A stretch of 64,000 nt of DNA, taken from assembly GCA_023662905.1 (NCBI GenBank), contig JAMPIJ010000001.1:110754-174753 (forward strand). The letters are read 5' to 3'. This stretch comes from Fusobacterium sp. (GTDB taxonomy: Bacteria; Cyanobacteriota; Vampirovibrionia; Gastranaerophilales; Gastranaerophilaceae). The notes beneath the pieces were generated by a model. That model did not search any database. It had not been told where the DNA came from and saw nothing but the letters and a program-made list of their open reading frames with translations. The translations under genes were made by a program, and so were the position numbers. Shown here one piece after another: positions 28,620 through 38,263 of the stretch (positions are counted from its first letter, which is position 1; each line of letters begins with the position of its first letter).

Positions 28620-29478
28620 ACAAGTTATAGCTGTAGTTGGTGCAACTGCGAGCGGAAAAACCGCTTATGCTATTGAACTTGCGAAAAAACTCGGCGGAGA
28701 GGTTATTTCTGCGGATTCACGACTTGTTTATAAAGGCTTTGATATTGGAACCGCTAAACCAACGGTGGAAGAGCGCGCGGGCATTCCGCACCATTTGATT
28801 GATGTTGTGGAGCCGGAAGTGGATTATTCTGTTGGTCTATGGGCAAAAGAAGCGGAGCGACTTATTGATGAAATCCATTCCCGCGGTAATATTCCGATTA
28901 TTGCCGGCGGAACAGGGCTTTATTTCAGAATTCTACTTGAAAATTATGACCTGCCGAAAGTTGAACCCAATTATGAACTGCGCGAGGAACTTGGAGCGTT
29001 GGATTTTGACGTTTTAAGAGAACGTCTTTGTAAAATTGATCCTGAAACCGCTGAAAAAATTGAGCGCAATGACAAAAAGAAGATTATTCGCGCGCTTGAA
29101 ATCGTTGAAACTCTTAACGTGCCGATGAGTGAGGCGCGTGGGGTTAAAGAATTTTCGCAGTATGAAGTTGAGTGGCATGGAAGAAATTTCCCACGCGAAG
29201 AGTTGTATGAGCGAATTAATAAACGTGTAGATTTGATGATTGAAATGGGACTGATAGAAGAAACTAAGGCGCTTCTTGCGAAGCACGGCCGTATTCCAAA
29301 CCTTGTTGATACTATCGGATATCGCGAAATTATTGATTATTTGGATGGAAAGCTTGATTTAAAAGCCGCTTGTGATATATTAAAACAAAACACAAGGCGC
29401 TATGCGAAAAGACAGCTGACGTGGTTCAGAAAAAACTCTTATATTGACTGGAATATTTATCCCGAAATACAAAAGTAA
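28606..29478 (+). CDS. miaA: tRNA dimethylallyltransferase
   Basis: Adds dimethylallyl to A37 of tRNAs that read UNN codons. Its 290 residues are slightly short but complete. P-loop GATASGKTAYA, then EVISADSRLVYKGFDIGTAKP (catalytic Asp), PHHLIDVVEP, IIAGGTGLYF, and NTRRYAKRQLTWFRK at the C-terminal end are all family motifs. The start lies inside the preceding membrane-protein gene. Confidence 0.97.
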   Translation: MRKSKQVIAVVGATASGKTAYAIELAKKLGGEVISADSRLVYKGFDIGTAKPTVEERAGIPHHLIDVVEPEVDYSVGLWAKEAERLIDEIHSRGNIPIIAGGTGLYFRILLENYDLPKVEPNYELREELGALDFDVLRERLCKIDPETAEKIERNDKKKIIRALEIVETLNVPMSEARGVKEFSQYEVEWHGRNFPREELYERINKRVDLMIEMGLIEETKALLAKHGRIPNLVDTIGYREIIDYLDGKLDLKAACDILKQNTRRYAKRQLTWFRKNSYIDWNIYPEIQK

Positions 29479-29506
29479 AATTATATTACAACCCTTTTGA
29501 AAATGC

Positions 29507-29535
29507 GCAATTTTTCTTGTGTTTGGACTTATTAA
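29507..29535 (+). promoter_or_regulatory. GCAAT-type upstream motif of the 287-aa hypothetical gene
   Basis: GCAATT, 15 nt, then CTTATTAA. The TATTAA part lies exactly 6 nt before the ATG at 29542, so the gene may also be leaderless. Confidence 0.4.
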
Positions 29536-29541
29536 ATTTGC

Positions 29542-30405
29542 ATGCAAATATCAAATAAAAAAATTCTTAATACCAGGAATTTGGAAGCCGGCATATTCTG
29601 TTTAATGGGCGGCGCAAAGACCGTGCAGGATTACAGAAGTGTCGGCGAGGATTATAAGCAGAGAATTTTATTAAACGACACTGTCGTTTTGGGAGCTTCG
29701 TGTGCCGGTATGATAGGCTACAGAGCGCTTGGACGCAGCAAAACTCTGAATGAAAAGTGTTTTAAACCTATTGTCAACTATGCACATAAAAAATTTATGA
29801 ATTTTTATAATTCAGATTTTTCAAAGAAACATCTTGCCGGAAAGTTTGATGAACTTTATCATCCGCTTCATAAACCCCTTGAGATGTCAAAAGAGATTAT
29901 TGGAAGCTGTATTTCTAACACCTTAATGGTGGCTTCCGGTTTGTTTGGCGCTATTGCCGGTGATTATGCGCTCACTAAAACCGGGTTTGGAATCCACAAG
30001 ACTAAAAAATTGAAAACCGAAGAAAAAATTATACCACCACAGCTTGTTCAGGTTGAGAACTTTAAGAAAAAGAAAGTTGATACGGTTATAGATAAAAAAT
30101 TACAGGAAGAAGCTTTCTGGCGTGTACTTGATTTCCCTATATTTAACGTGCTGACGTCACCTTTTGTAGGGCTTCAAGGACTTGCTATTACTGACGATGA
30201 AAAATATTCAAAACAAGTTAAAAATGCTTCAAAATACTTGCTTGTAAATTCGCTTGTACCTTTGTTTTTCTTCTCATTGAGTTCTGCACTGACTAAAAAG
30301 CTTAAAAATGTTTACAGAATTCCAATAATGTTTGCGTCCTTAATGACAGGTACAATGGCCGTTAAATCCGTTCTCGACCACAAACTAAACAAACCAAAGA
30401 ATTAA
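29542..30405 (+). CDS. Hypothetical protein with hydrophobic helices
   Basis: Not recognised. The 287-residue protein has no signal peptide. Hydrophobic stretches lie near residues 48-65 (VVLGASCAGMIGY), 125-145 (NTLMVASGLFGAIAGDYA), 230-250 (LVPLFFFSLSSAL) and 258-278. Between them are Lys-rich polar loops. The general plan of short hydrophobic helices in a basic polar protein recalls the membrane family at 22.0-23.5 and 51.6-52.7 kb, but I see no clear alignment. No Shine-Dalgarno is visible. Confidence 0.6.
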   Translation: MQISNKKILNTRNLEAGIFCLMGGAKTVQDYRSVGEDYKQRILLNDTVVLGASCAGMIGYRALGRSKTLNEKCFKPIVNYAHKKFMNFYNSDFSKKHLAGKFDELYHPLHKPLEMSKEIIGSCISNTLMVASGLFGAIAGDYALTKTGFGIHKTKKLKTEEKIIPPQLVQVENFKKKKVDTVIDKKLQEEAFWRVLDFPIFNVLTSPFVGLQGLAITDDEKYSKQVKNASKYLLVNSLVPLFFFSLSSALTKKLKNVYRIPIMFASLMTGTMAVKSVLDHKLNKPKN

Positions 30406-30476
30406 TTCCTTAACATATTGAAATCATTCTTAAAATATATTAAAATGGTAGAATAGGGAATATTTTGGAGTTATGT

Positions 30477-31928
30477 ATGAAAATTAGCTTTAAAAAACTA
30501 TTTATACGCCTGAGTGAGTTCTCAGGATTGCTCGTAGCCTTACTGATTTTATTTTTTGTTATAACAATTTCAGCATTTGCATACCTGTTTATGCAGAATG
30601 TTGACTATGCTTTCGATGGAGCATACGGTGCCGGTGCTTACGCTAGAGGCGGAAGAGGCGGACAAGTTTATCACGTTAAAACACTTGAGGATAGCAATAA
30701 TCCTGGAACCCTCCGTCATGCCCTGACACAACGCGGTGCTAGAACAATTGTTTTTGATGTCGCGGGGATAATTGATTTAAAATCTCCATTGATTGTGAAA
30801 CACGGATTTGTAACAATTGCCGGTCAAACAGCACCAGGGGACGGAATTTGTATCCGCGGAAACTCTGTTATATTCCAATGTAACCATGTTATTTTGAGAT
30901 TTATACGCTTTAGATTTGGCGTTAAAGATAAAACGGCTTCTTTAATTGTTAAAAATCAGAACAATATTATTATTGACCACTGTTCTTTTGCGTGGGGTAA
31001 TCCTAGTAACCTTGATTTCTTTGACAACTCAGCCTCAACTATTCAATGGTCAATCATTGGCGAATCATTAGGCGCTTATGGTGCGCGTGTCGGCGGATAT
31101 GACGTAAGTATCCACCACAACTATTTTGTTAACAATACACTCGGAAACCCTTATTTCTGGCAAGAAAAATTGAGCCTTCTTGACGATGTTTTGATTGACT
31201 TCAGAAATAATGTTCTCTATAACTGGGGGCAGCAGTCTGTTCACGGGGTTCATCTTGGACTTTATAACCTTGTAAATAACTACTACAAATTCGGGTCTTC
31301 AACAATTATTCCTGCGCGTTTCCAAATCGTCGATACAGGAAGTAAAAACCAAACTCCAAACAGGGTTTTTGTAAGCAATAACTTTGTATTCCTCAACCCG
31401 TTAAATACTAAAGATAACGTTATGGGCGTGTATCCAAACATTATGTACCTTGTCGAGTCTAAAAACTCTATGATTTCTCCTAGAGAGTTTCCGCATGAAT
31501 TGATTTATACCCACGGGGTTCAGACTGCTAAAGACAAGGTTTTAAGATACGCAGGTGCTTCTTTAAAACGTGATATTATTGATACAAATATGGTTGAGAC
31601 TGTTAATGTTCGCGAAATGGAACATACTTCATTTCGTAATAATTCAGATATAATCCCTAAATATACAACTCAGGGTGAAGTTGTTATGACTGACGTTGAT
31701 GGTGATGGAATTCCTGATTTCTGGGAAATTGAACACGGACTTGACCCAACAAACGTTTACGATTCAAGAAAATATAACTCTAAAAATCCTAAATATACCA
31801 ATCTGGAAATTTATTTGAATAGTCTTGTCGAACCAATAACTCGCGCTGAATACAAAGGACATAATATAGATTTCTCTTCTTATTTATTATTTATAAGAAG
31901 ACTTGTTGGTAAGTATAGAAAAAATTAG
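30477..31928 (+). CDS. Pectate lyase-like protein (polysaccharide lyase family 1)
   Basis: A right-handed beta-helix polysaccharide lyase. The ATG at 30477 has TTGGAG 6 nt upstream and gives 483 residues. A hydrophobic segment at about 17-42 is a signal or N-terminal membrane anchor. GGRGGQVYHVKTLEDS, NPGTLRHAL, RFRFG and VDYDVSIHHN-like SIHHNYFVNN are typical of PL1. Near the C terminus TDVDGDGIPDFWE is a calcium-binding loop of thrombospondin type-3 kind. It probably acts on plant pectin outside the inner membrane, consistent with a gut habitat. Ends overlap by 4 nt with the convergent LysM gene. Confidence 0.85.
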   Translation: MKISFKKLFIRLSEFSGLLVALLILFFVITISAFAYLFMQNVDYAFDGAYGAGAYARGGRGGQVYHVKTLEDSNNPGTLRHALTQRGARTIVFDVAGIIDLKSPLIVKHGFVTIAGQTAPGDGICIRGNSVIFQCNHVILRFIRFRFGVKDKTASLIVKNQNNIIIDHCSFAWGNPSNLDFFDNSASTIQWSIIGESLGAYGARVGGYDVSIHHNYFVNNTLGNPYFWQEKLSLLDDVLIDFRNNVLYNWGQQSVHGVHLGLYNLVNNYYKFGSSTIIPARFQIVDTGSKNQTPNRVFVSNNFVFLNPLNTKDNVMGVYPNIMYLVESKNSMISPREFPHELIYTHGVQTAKDKVLRYAGASLKRDIIDTNMVETVNVREMEHTSFRNNSDIIPKYTTQGEVVMTDVDGDGIPDFWEIEHGLDPTNVYDSRKYNSKNPKYTNLEIYLNSLVEPITRAEYKGHNIDFSSYLLFIRRLVGKYRKN

Positions 31929-34900
31929 ACTTTTAATCTAAATATCTTAAACTTACCGTGTTCGCCTTTACCGTTTCCGGCACCACCGGAGACAAAGTCG
32001 TCCCAACGCATGTTGTCGACTTCATCGGCATAACCCTGTCCGTTACCGTTTGTGATTAACGCGTGACCGGCTTGGTTTTCAAAATTTTCACCCGGAATGT
32101 ATACAACGATATAACCGGCAGGTAACTTTCTTATATCACTTGCATTAATTTCTCTTGATGTACCGTTGCCCTGGTCAAGGTACTTAACTTCTTCAAATTT
32201 GTTTGGATTTTTGCTGAAATATGTTGCTAAATCTTTTGCATTTTCACATTTATTTGTAGTACCATCAGGGTTTGTAAATTTGATATCAGATCTGTGTCCG
32301 ACGATTCCAGCACTTTCCAAACTTGCTTTAACACCTGTCGCACAGCGTCCGCCGCAATCCATTATTGCCGCAACATCTGATGCACATTCAGCCAATACCT
32401 GATCTTGTTTTCTAATTCTAGAACCATCTGCAAGGTATGGATTGACACCTTTATCGGCCTCAACACCGAAACCATAATACTGACCGCCATCTTTGGTTAC
32501 TTTAGAACGGCCGGCGCCATCACGGAAATAACGTACATTGGCATCATTAATAATGATTTTTCTCTCACCGCGTGCCAATAAACGTTCACTTCTGCCGCGA
32601 TTACTTGCAAGACCATCAAGAACGCCTGCACCTTGTCGTTTCAGATCAAGATTGTTCGCCACAACCTGACGTGATTGCAGGTAATCGCTTCTGAATGAAT
32701 CTTGTATTTCTTTTGCTGCTTCACGAATTTTTGCCGGATCCACAAGGTTTTGAGTTTTACCTTTCAGATCATCAAGTTTAGCAAGAAGCAATTTTGCATC
32801 GTTCGCAGTCAAAGATGCAGCCTCATCTGCGGTTAAACCGTAGCCAAAGGCAATATCATTGCGCTTAACTGCCGCAATTAATTGTTGTTGAATGTCTTCT
32901 GGAATATTGCTGTTTGCAAGTGCTTCTTGTAATGTTTTTATATCATTAGATGAATTTTTAACATTTGTTGTGTAAGCATTAGGCATAAAGATAACTGAAC
33001 CTAAACGCCCGTTATTGCCTTGACTATCAGCACCTAGTGCATTTGCACGGTTCAGGCTGGCTTTATTTGTAGTAACTTGATGTTCGCTCATATATGCGCG
33101 AACATTTTGAGCATAACGCATACTACGTTTGTGTGTTAAACGTCCCTCAGCATCTTTTGTGTTGTCTGTAATAAGTACAGGGTCATTAGGGTCTTTGAGT
33201 CTGCTGAGTAAACCTTTTAGTTCACCCATTTTATCATCTTCTGTATCGCCAACACCATTCCAACGCATTGCCATAATATCGTTCTCAGTGATTCTGACCC
33301 TATTTAATGCTTCGGCGCTGTGCGGGCCGTAGTTGTGACGCACAAATTTACCGTCCTTGTAGACAGGAATATCAATTTTACCCTCGGCGTTCAACTTATC
33401 AATTAAAGCATCATTTTGTTTGAGAAGTTTAGCCCAGGTTCCGTTTGGATTTTTAGTGCTGATTCTGATGTTGTTGAGCAGAACCATCGTTGCAATAGCC
33501 TGATTATCATAGTTTGGCGTTTTTTGCACCATATCACCTTGTGTGCTGCTAATATTGGTGTATTTATAAAAATCGGCTTCTTTTGTTATGCCTAAACGTG
33601 TAAATTGATTTTTTAACCCCGGATTTTTATCACTGTAGTGCAATAAGAATTTCATCTGGGTAATACCGTGTGATTGATAACCATCTTTCATTCCGGTAGC
33701 ATACATAAGATCTGCGACCCCAAAGTCTTTTGCAATATTTCGTGCTTGAAGATCTCCATTATATGAATATGAGCCGTAATGCGTTTCTTGCTCAGCAATA
33801 CCCATCGCCATACGCGCAAGTTCATCATATTCTGCGTTAGTTATGCCTAACTGCTTCATTATTTTTTCTTTATTTTGTTCTAAGGCGTTAGCAAAAGCAA
33901 TTTCTCCGCCGCTTGCGTCCTTGCTTCGGGAAATACTGATTGCTGTTGGAACCTTATCCGCCTGAGAAGTTCTTTGAGCATCAAGCGCTTTGTATGAGTG
34001 ATTGACAAAATCTACGCTAAGGCTTGGTTTTCCTTTGGCTAAGGTACCGTCTTGGGTATAATTTTTGGTTTCTTTGAACCCGAGCATACCTTTGCTTTCA
34101 AGATTTAAAGGATTACCTTGAGCGTCAAATCTTATTGTGCGTTCTTCGCCCATTTTAAGCATTCCAACCTCTTCATCAAGAAAACGTCCGGTTGGCATAC
34201 TAAATGCATTATGGTCTGAAGCTTTAATAACCATCTTGTATGTCAAATCATCTGCCTGAGTTAACGTAGGGTTGAAGCCATTCATTCTAAAGTCAACAAG
34301 TTTGTCGCGTACGTTTTTAGGTAATGTTGTTTCTGATGGCAATAAATATTTTGCGTATTCAGCCTGAGAAAGGTCTTTAAAACTTGTTTTTAATTTGAAT
34401 TTTTGTTTTGCAGGAGCAGTTGTTGCACCTGACTTTTTAACATTACGGGCAGGCAAGGCCATGTGACCTTTTTGCGAAGCTTTTCTAGGCCGATGGATTT
34501 TACCTTCGTTACCCGCTGCAGGCTTAAATACATAACCGTTGTCTTTGTCTGTATCACGAACAAGCTTGGCAGTCTTACTGCACAGCTCCTGAATCTGTTT
34601 CATATCAAGTTTGCTCAAATCATTAGGAATACAGTGTTTGTTCATTCCTAATTCTCTCAATCTGCTGTTGAGAGGATTAATAACGTATTTTTTAACGTCA
34701 TTAATATCCATACCCCATTCGTCGTCAATATCGGTGACTAGATCAGGATATGAGTCAATAATATAAGCTATATTACGGTTTGTTATGTCTTTTGCAAGCA
34801 TTTTTCGCGTTGCGTCGTTAGATGTCGCAAACGTGCCAATATGCTCTTTCAACTGCTTTCCATAAACTCTGCCTTGATTTTGTACAGAACTTATAGTAAT

Positions 34901-35587
34901 TCTTTGTGAATTTGGCGTTTTATCGGCTTGTTGTGCCGGCCTTTGCGGCTGCTGCTTTACTTCTTGTTTTTGCTGCTCTGCTTGAGCCGCTTTTTTTCTC
35001 GCCTCGGCTGCTGCAATGGCTTTTTGTCCTGAGTCCGTACTTGCCCAGCGCTTTTGTAAGGTTCTTTCGTCTTCCGAATATTCAGCCATATTTTTGATGG
35101 TTTCGGAATGTTCACCTAAAAGAGTAATCCTTTGTCCGACACTAAACCATCCTTTTTTATTCGTTTGAGTTTTTAAATGATTGATAAAGTTTTCGGCATC
35201 TTCACCTTGAATACCGAATTTTTGTGCCAATTTTTCAGGAGTGTCCCCTGGTTGTACTGTATAATTAGTAAATGTTTTATTCTCAGTAGGGGGGGGGGCT
35301 TCCTTAGCGGGTTGCTGTGATTGTGCTTCTTTGGTTTCAGACTCAAAATAAGCCAACATATCAGCAGAAATATTGGTTTCTGTTTTTAAATAGGTTTTTA
35401 TTGCATTAATTTCAGCCGCGTCAAAAACATTGTTTGCGTTACCACCATTTTCAGTAGAATCAAACCCAGCCCAAATAGAGCCTTCTGTTGACTTGCCGAC
35501 CAGCTTGTCTAACTTTGTAAGGTTAAGAGGTTTTCTTATATTAATATTAGGTTGATTTCCGTCTGTTCCGCCTACATTGCCTGACAT
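31925..35587 (-). CDS. Giant multidomain murein hydrolase: LysM, lysozyme-like and CHAP/NlpC-like domains
   Basis: The 1,220-residue protein binds and cuts peptidoglycan (inferred from domains). An EF-hand-like N terminus (about 40-70) is followed by a LysM domain (YTVQPGDTPEKLAQKFG, about 107-157). A Gln/Lys/Ala-rich linker comes next. Around 596-720, AEQETHYGSYSY and SHGITQMK resemble the Glu and GxxQ motifs of goose-type lysozymes. The C terminus has a Cys in GGRCATGVK (about 1080) and a His in QAGHALITN (about 1175), as in CHAP/NlpC peptidases. There is no signal peptide. A run of ten C's near codons 97-101 (35289-35298) could switch the gene off by slippage. I prefer the second ATG (35587), which leaves about 6 nt after AGGGG. 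Confidence 0.75.
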   Translation of the reverse strand: MSGNVGGTDGNQPNINIRKPLNLTKLDKLVGKSTEGSIWAGFDSTENGGNANNVFDAAEINAIKTYLKTETNISADMLAYFESETKEAQSQQPAKEAPPPTENKTFTNYTVQPGDTPEKLAQKFGIQGEDAENFINHLKTQTNKKGWFSVGQRITLLGEHSETIKNMAEYSEDERTLQKRWASTDSGQKAIAAAEARKKAAQAEQQKQEVKQQPQRPAQQADKTPNSQRITISSVQNQGRVYGKQLKEHIGTFATSNDATRKMLAKDITNRNIAYIIDSYPDLVTDIDDEWGMDINDVKKYVINPLNSRLRELGMNKHCIPNDLSKLDMKQIQELCSKTAKLVRDTDKDNGYVFKPAAGNEGKIHRPRKASQKGHMALPARNVKKSGATTAPAKQKFKLKTSFKDLSQAEYAKYLLPSETTLPKNVRDKLVDFRMNGFNPTLTQADDLTYKMVIKASDHNAFSMPTGRFLDEEVGMLKMGEERTIRFDAQGNPLNLESKGMLGFKETKNYTQDGTLAKGKPSLSVDFVNHSYKALDAQRTSQADKVPTAISISRSKDASGGEIAFANALEQNKEKIMKQLGITNAEYDELARMAMGIAEQETHYGSYSYNGDLQARNIAKDFGVADLMYATGMKDGYQSHGITQMKFLLHYSDKNPGLKNQFTRLGITKEADFYKYTNISSTQGDMVQKTPNYDNQAIATMVLLNNIRISTKNPNGTWAKLLKQNDALIDKLNAEGKIDIPVYKDGKFVRHNYGPHSAEALNRVRITENDIMAMRWNGVGDTEDDKMGELKGLLSRLKDPNDPVLITDNTKDAEGRLTHKRSMRYAQNVRAYMSEHQVTTNKASLNRANALGADSQGNNGRLGSVIFMPNAYTTNVKNSSNDIKTLQEALANSNIPEDIQQQLIAAVKRNDIAFGYGLTADEAASLTANDAKLLLAKLDDLKGKTQNLVDPAKIREAAKEIQDSFRSDYLQSRQVVANNLDLKRQGAGVLDGLASNRGRSERLLARGERKIIINDANVRYFRDGAGRSKVTKDGGQYYGFGVEADKGVNPYLADGSRIRKQDQVLAECASDVAAIMDCGGRCATGVKASLESAGIVGHRSDIKFTNPDGTTNKCENAKDLATYFSKNPNKFEEVKYLDQGNGTSREINASDIRKLPAGYIVVYIPGENFENQAGHALITNGNGQGYADEVDNMRWDDFVSGGAGNGKGEHGKFKIFRLKV
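35289..35298 (-). repeat. 10-nt poly-C tract inside the LysM murein hydrolase gene
   Basis: Ten consecutive C on the coding strand (G on the plus strand) encode Ala-Pro-Pro-Pro just before the LysM domain. With ten C's the frame is open. In an AT-rich genome such a tract is rare and prone to slippage. Confidence 0.85.
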
Positions 35588-35665
35588 CATTTACCCCTAT
35601 AGTTAGTATAGTTCTATATTAATGTCGGCATTTTCATGCAGAAATTTAATAATATTAATAAATTG

Positions 35666-36364
35666 TTACAAACTTCTAACAGGCATACGACCGCAAGATT
35701 TGTCTTCGTCACAGAAGCCAAGACGCTGACATTTTGGAACGAGGTAAGGTTTAAGCCAAGGTTCAACTTTAATAAGTTCGTCGCACATCATTTTAACCAT
35801 TGTACGGATTTCGTATTGAGCGCGGGTGCAGAGGCGAAGATTTGCGATGTGAATCATTTCCCTAAGGTTCAAACTGCACACCAAGGAACTTGCAGCAGCG
35901 TTTGGAAGTACAAAACGAGCGTCTTCTGCCGGAACTCCAGCTTCTACAAATTCCTGATATTTATTAGAAATTTCGCTCATAAACGCTTGAAATTTTTCTT
36001 TTAACTCAGGATTTTTTTCAATTGTTGGCGGGATAATGTAATCAAATTCGCCTTTTTCTTTTACGTAGCGTTGAGATTTTTGTGAAAATGACATGTGTCT
36101 GTGACGTACAAGCTGGTGGGTGCAAGCACGTGAAACATTTGAGATTGCAAACGAAATTTGGATATGTTCAATCGTTGAATAGTGGCCTGAAGAGATTACA
36201 CGTTCGATGAGTTTAAGCATTTTTTCTTCATCGTCTGTCGAATTGTAAATATTAATCGGGTAATCCGCACTGTAACAGGTTCTGCAAGCTGTATAAACAG
36301 TTTTAAGCATATTGTCAGGCTTAGAAATTAGATTAACCACCGGTTTGTTGTTTTCGTTTGTCAT
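35666..36364 (-). CDS. thyX: Flavin-dependent thymidylate synthase
   Basis: Makes dTMP from dUMP with methylene-THF and FAD. The signature RHRHMSFSQKSQRY (RHRxxSxxxxSxR) is intact. ADYPINIYN and LNLREMIHIANLRLCTRAQYEI are also typical. Its 232 residues are a normal length. AAAGGGAG precedes the ATG. Use of ThyX rather than ThyA is common in anaerobes and cyanobacteria-related lineages. Confidence 0.96.
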   Translation of the reverse strand: MTNENNKPVVNLISKPDNMLKTVYTACRTCYSADYPINIYNSTDDEEKMLKLIERVISSGHYSTIEHIQISFAISNVSRACTHQLVRHRHMSFSQKSQRYVKEKGEFDYIIPPTIEKNPELKEKFQAFMSEISNKYQEFVEAGVPAEDARFVLPNAAASSLVCSLNLREMIHIANLRLCTRAQYEIRTMVKMMCDELIKVEPWLKPYLVPKCQRLGFCDEDKSCGRMPVRSL

Positions 36365-36427
36365 TTTTCACACTCCCTTTTAGTTTATAATATAACATTA
36401 TTATTAATTTGCAACTTGTTTCGTTTT

Positions 36428-36436
36428 TGTTATAAT
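36428..36436 (+). promoter_or_regulatory. Extended -10 promoter of the sugar permease operon, predicted leaderless
   Basis: TG-T-TATAAT ends exactly 6 nt before the ATG at 36443. TTGCAA lies 16 nt upstream of the hexamer. No Shine-Dalgarno is present. Confidence 0.6.
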
Positions 36437-36442
36437 TTAGTT

Positions 36443-37306
36443 ATGTATAAGAGATATGTGCCTTACTTATTTTTGTTACCGGCGTTGGTGCTATTGGGAA
36501 TATTCTTTTTCCTGCCATTTATACAGACATTATTTTTAAGTTTTAATGATTATTCAGAAAACCTTTATAACCCTGCTTGGACTGGCTTTGGAAACTATAT
36601 CGCAGTTTTTAAAGACCCGATTTTTATAAAAGTTCTTTTGAATACATTTTTATTCCTGCTGATTGCGGTTCCATTTTTGACGATTTTCCCGCTGTTTCTG
36701 GCTATTTTAGTAAATCAGAAATTGCGTGGAATGAAATTATATAAGGTTTTGATTTATCTTCCTGTTGTTGTGTCGATTGTTGTTTGTGCGATTGCGTTCA
36801 AATGGCTTTATGCGGAACAGGGAATTTTGAACTATCTTTTATCAGTTGTCGGGTTGGGGCCTGTCGGCTGGCTTACTGATACAAGATTTTCGCTTCTGTC
36901 GGTGGCTCTGGTGACGATTTGGAAAGGTATCGGATACTATATGGTAATTTACCTTGCCGCGTTGATGAGCGTACCTAAAGAGCTTTATGAGGCGTGTGAG
37001 ATTGACGGCGCTAATTCGTGGCAGAAACATCTGACAGTGAGCGTTCCGCACTTAATGCCAACGATTGCGCTTGTATCGACTATCAGCGCGATTTCTGCGA
37101 TGAAAGTTTTTGCTGAAATCTATGTTATGACAAAAGGCGGCCCGCTTAATTCATCAAAGACAATTGTTTATTATATTTACGAGCGCGCGTTTGAGAATCT
37201 GGATTTAGGAATGGCGTCTGCAATGGCCGTAATCCTTTTGATAATCGTTTTGATTCTTTCGTCAATTAACATTTTTTGCTTTGAAAGGGATAAGTACAGA
37301 TTATGA
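36443..37306 (+). CDS. Carbohydrate ABC transporter permease, UgpA/MalF type
   Basis: One half of the membrane channel of a CUT1-family sugar importer. Six hydrophobic segments span 287 residues. The ATPase-contact EAA loop reads YEACEIDGANSWQ, and the C-terminal part VMTKGGPLNSSKTIVYYIYE is typical. Its stop overlaps the next permease by 4 nt. No binding protein or ATPase gene is adjacent, so these come from elsewhere, as with shared MsmK-type ATPases. The substrate cannot be predicted. Confidence 0.93.
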   Translation: MYKRYVPYLFLLPALVLLGIFFFLPFIQTLFLSFNDYSENLYNPAWTGFGNYIAVFKDPIFIKVLLNTFLFLLIAVPFLTIFPLFLAILVNQKLRGMKLYKVLIYLPVVVSIVVCAIAFKWLYAEQGILNYLLSVVGLGPVGWLTDTRFSLLSVALVTIWKGIGYYMVIYLAALMSVPKELYEACEIDGANSWQKHLTVSVPHLMPTIALVSTISAISAMKVFAEIYVMTKGGPLNSSKTIVYYIYERAFENLDLGMASAMAVILLIIVLILSSINIFCFERDKYRL

Positions 37307-38139
37307 AACTAAAACCGGTTTTATCGCATATTATATTAATCACGATATCTCTTTTGTCGCTGTTTCCATTCCTCTGGCTGATTTCGACATCACTCAAGGG
37401 CGCGGGAGAAAACATTTTTGCCTACCCGCCGAACTTTATTCCGCAGGATTTTACGTTTGAAAATTATACCGGCGTATGGGGAAAAGTTAATTTCTTAAAA
37501 TATTTTTTGAACAGTGCAATTGTGGCGTTCTTTACTGTGGTTTTAAACCTCATTTTCTCATCAATGGCGGCGTATCCGCTTGCAAGAATGGAGTTTAAAG
37601 GGAAAAAAATCGCGTTTTTTGCAATACTTGCAACGATTATGATTCCGTTTCAGGCAATAATGCTTCCGATTTATTTGATTATTCTGAAACTAAATCTTGT
37701 GGACACTGCCGGCGCTGTTTCTGGGTATCTGGGGTTAATTCTTCCATTTGCGGTCAGTGCGTTTGGAATATTCCTTATGCGTCAGGCGTTTCTGGCTATT
37801 CCGCGTGAAATGGAGGAAGCCGCCATCGTTGACGGTTGTAACTCTTTACAAATATTTTTTAAAGTCTTGCTTCCTATGGTCAAACCAACGCTTGCAATTC
37901 TTGCGATATTTACGTTTATCGGTTCGTGGGGCGAATTTCTCTGGCCAAGCATTGTGTTAACTGATGAAAAAATGTTTACGCTTCCTGTCGGAATTAACAA
38001 CCTGCAAGGAATTTTTAGTTCAAACTGGCGCTACATCGCGGCGGGTTCAATAATCTCAATTATACCGATAATCGTCTTTTTCCTCTCGCTCCAGCGCTAT
38101 TTCATCGCAGGCGAAAATGAGGGAGCTGTGAAAGGTTAA
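37303..38139 (+). CDS. Carbohydrate ABC transporter permease, UgpE/MalG type
   Basis: The second membrane subunit, 278 residues with six hydrophobic segments. It has STSLKGAGENIFAYPP at the first periplasmic loop and the EAA loop EEAAIVDGCNSLQIFFKV followed by LPMVKPTLA. The ATG lies within the stop of the first permease gene, so the two are translationally coupled. The operon ends here. Confidence 0.93.
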   Translation: MKLKPVLSHIILITISLLSLFPFLWLISTSLKGAGENIFAYPPNFIPQDFTFENYTGVWGKVNFLKYFLNSAIVAFFTVVLNLIFSSMAAYPLARMEFKGKKIAFFAILATIMIPFQAIMLPIYLIILKLNLVDTAGAVSGYLGLILPFAVSAFGIFLMRQAFLAIPREMEEAAIVDGCNSLQIFFKVLLPMVKPTLAILAIFTFIGSWGEFLWPSIVLTDEKMFTLPVGINNLQGIFSSNWRYIAAGSIISIIPIIVFFLSLQRYFIAGENEGAVKG

Positions 38140-38263
38140 GTATTGGCCGGTTGGACTATTTTTGTTTATTAAACTTAATGAATTAATTGACAATATATCC
38201 TTTTTATAGTTTACTCAGGATATAAACTACTAAATTGATAGTAATCAAGGGGCTAGGATTGTA

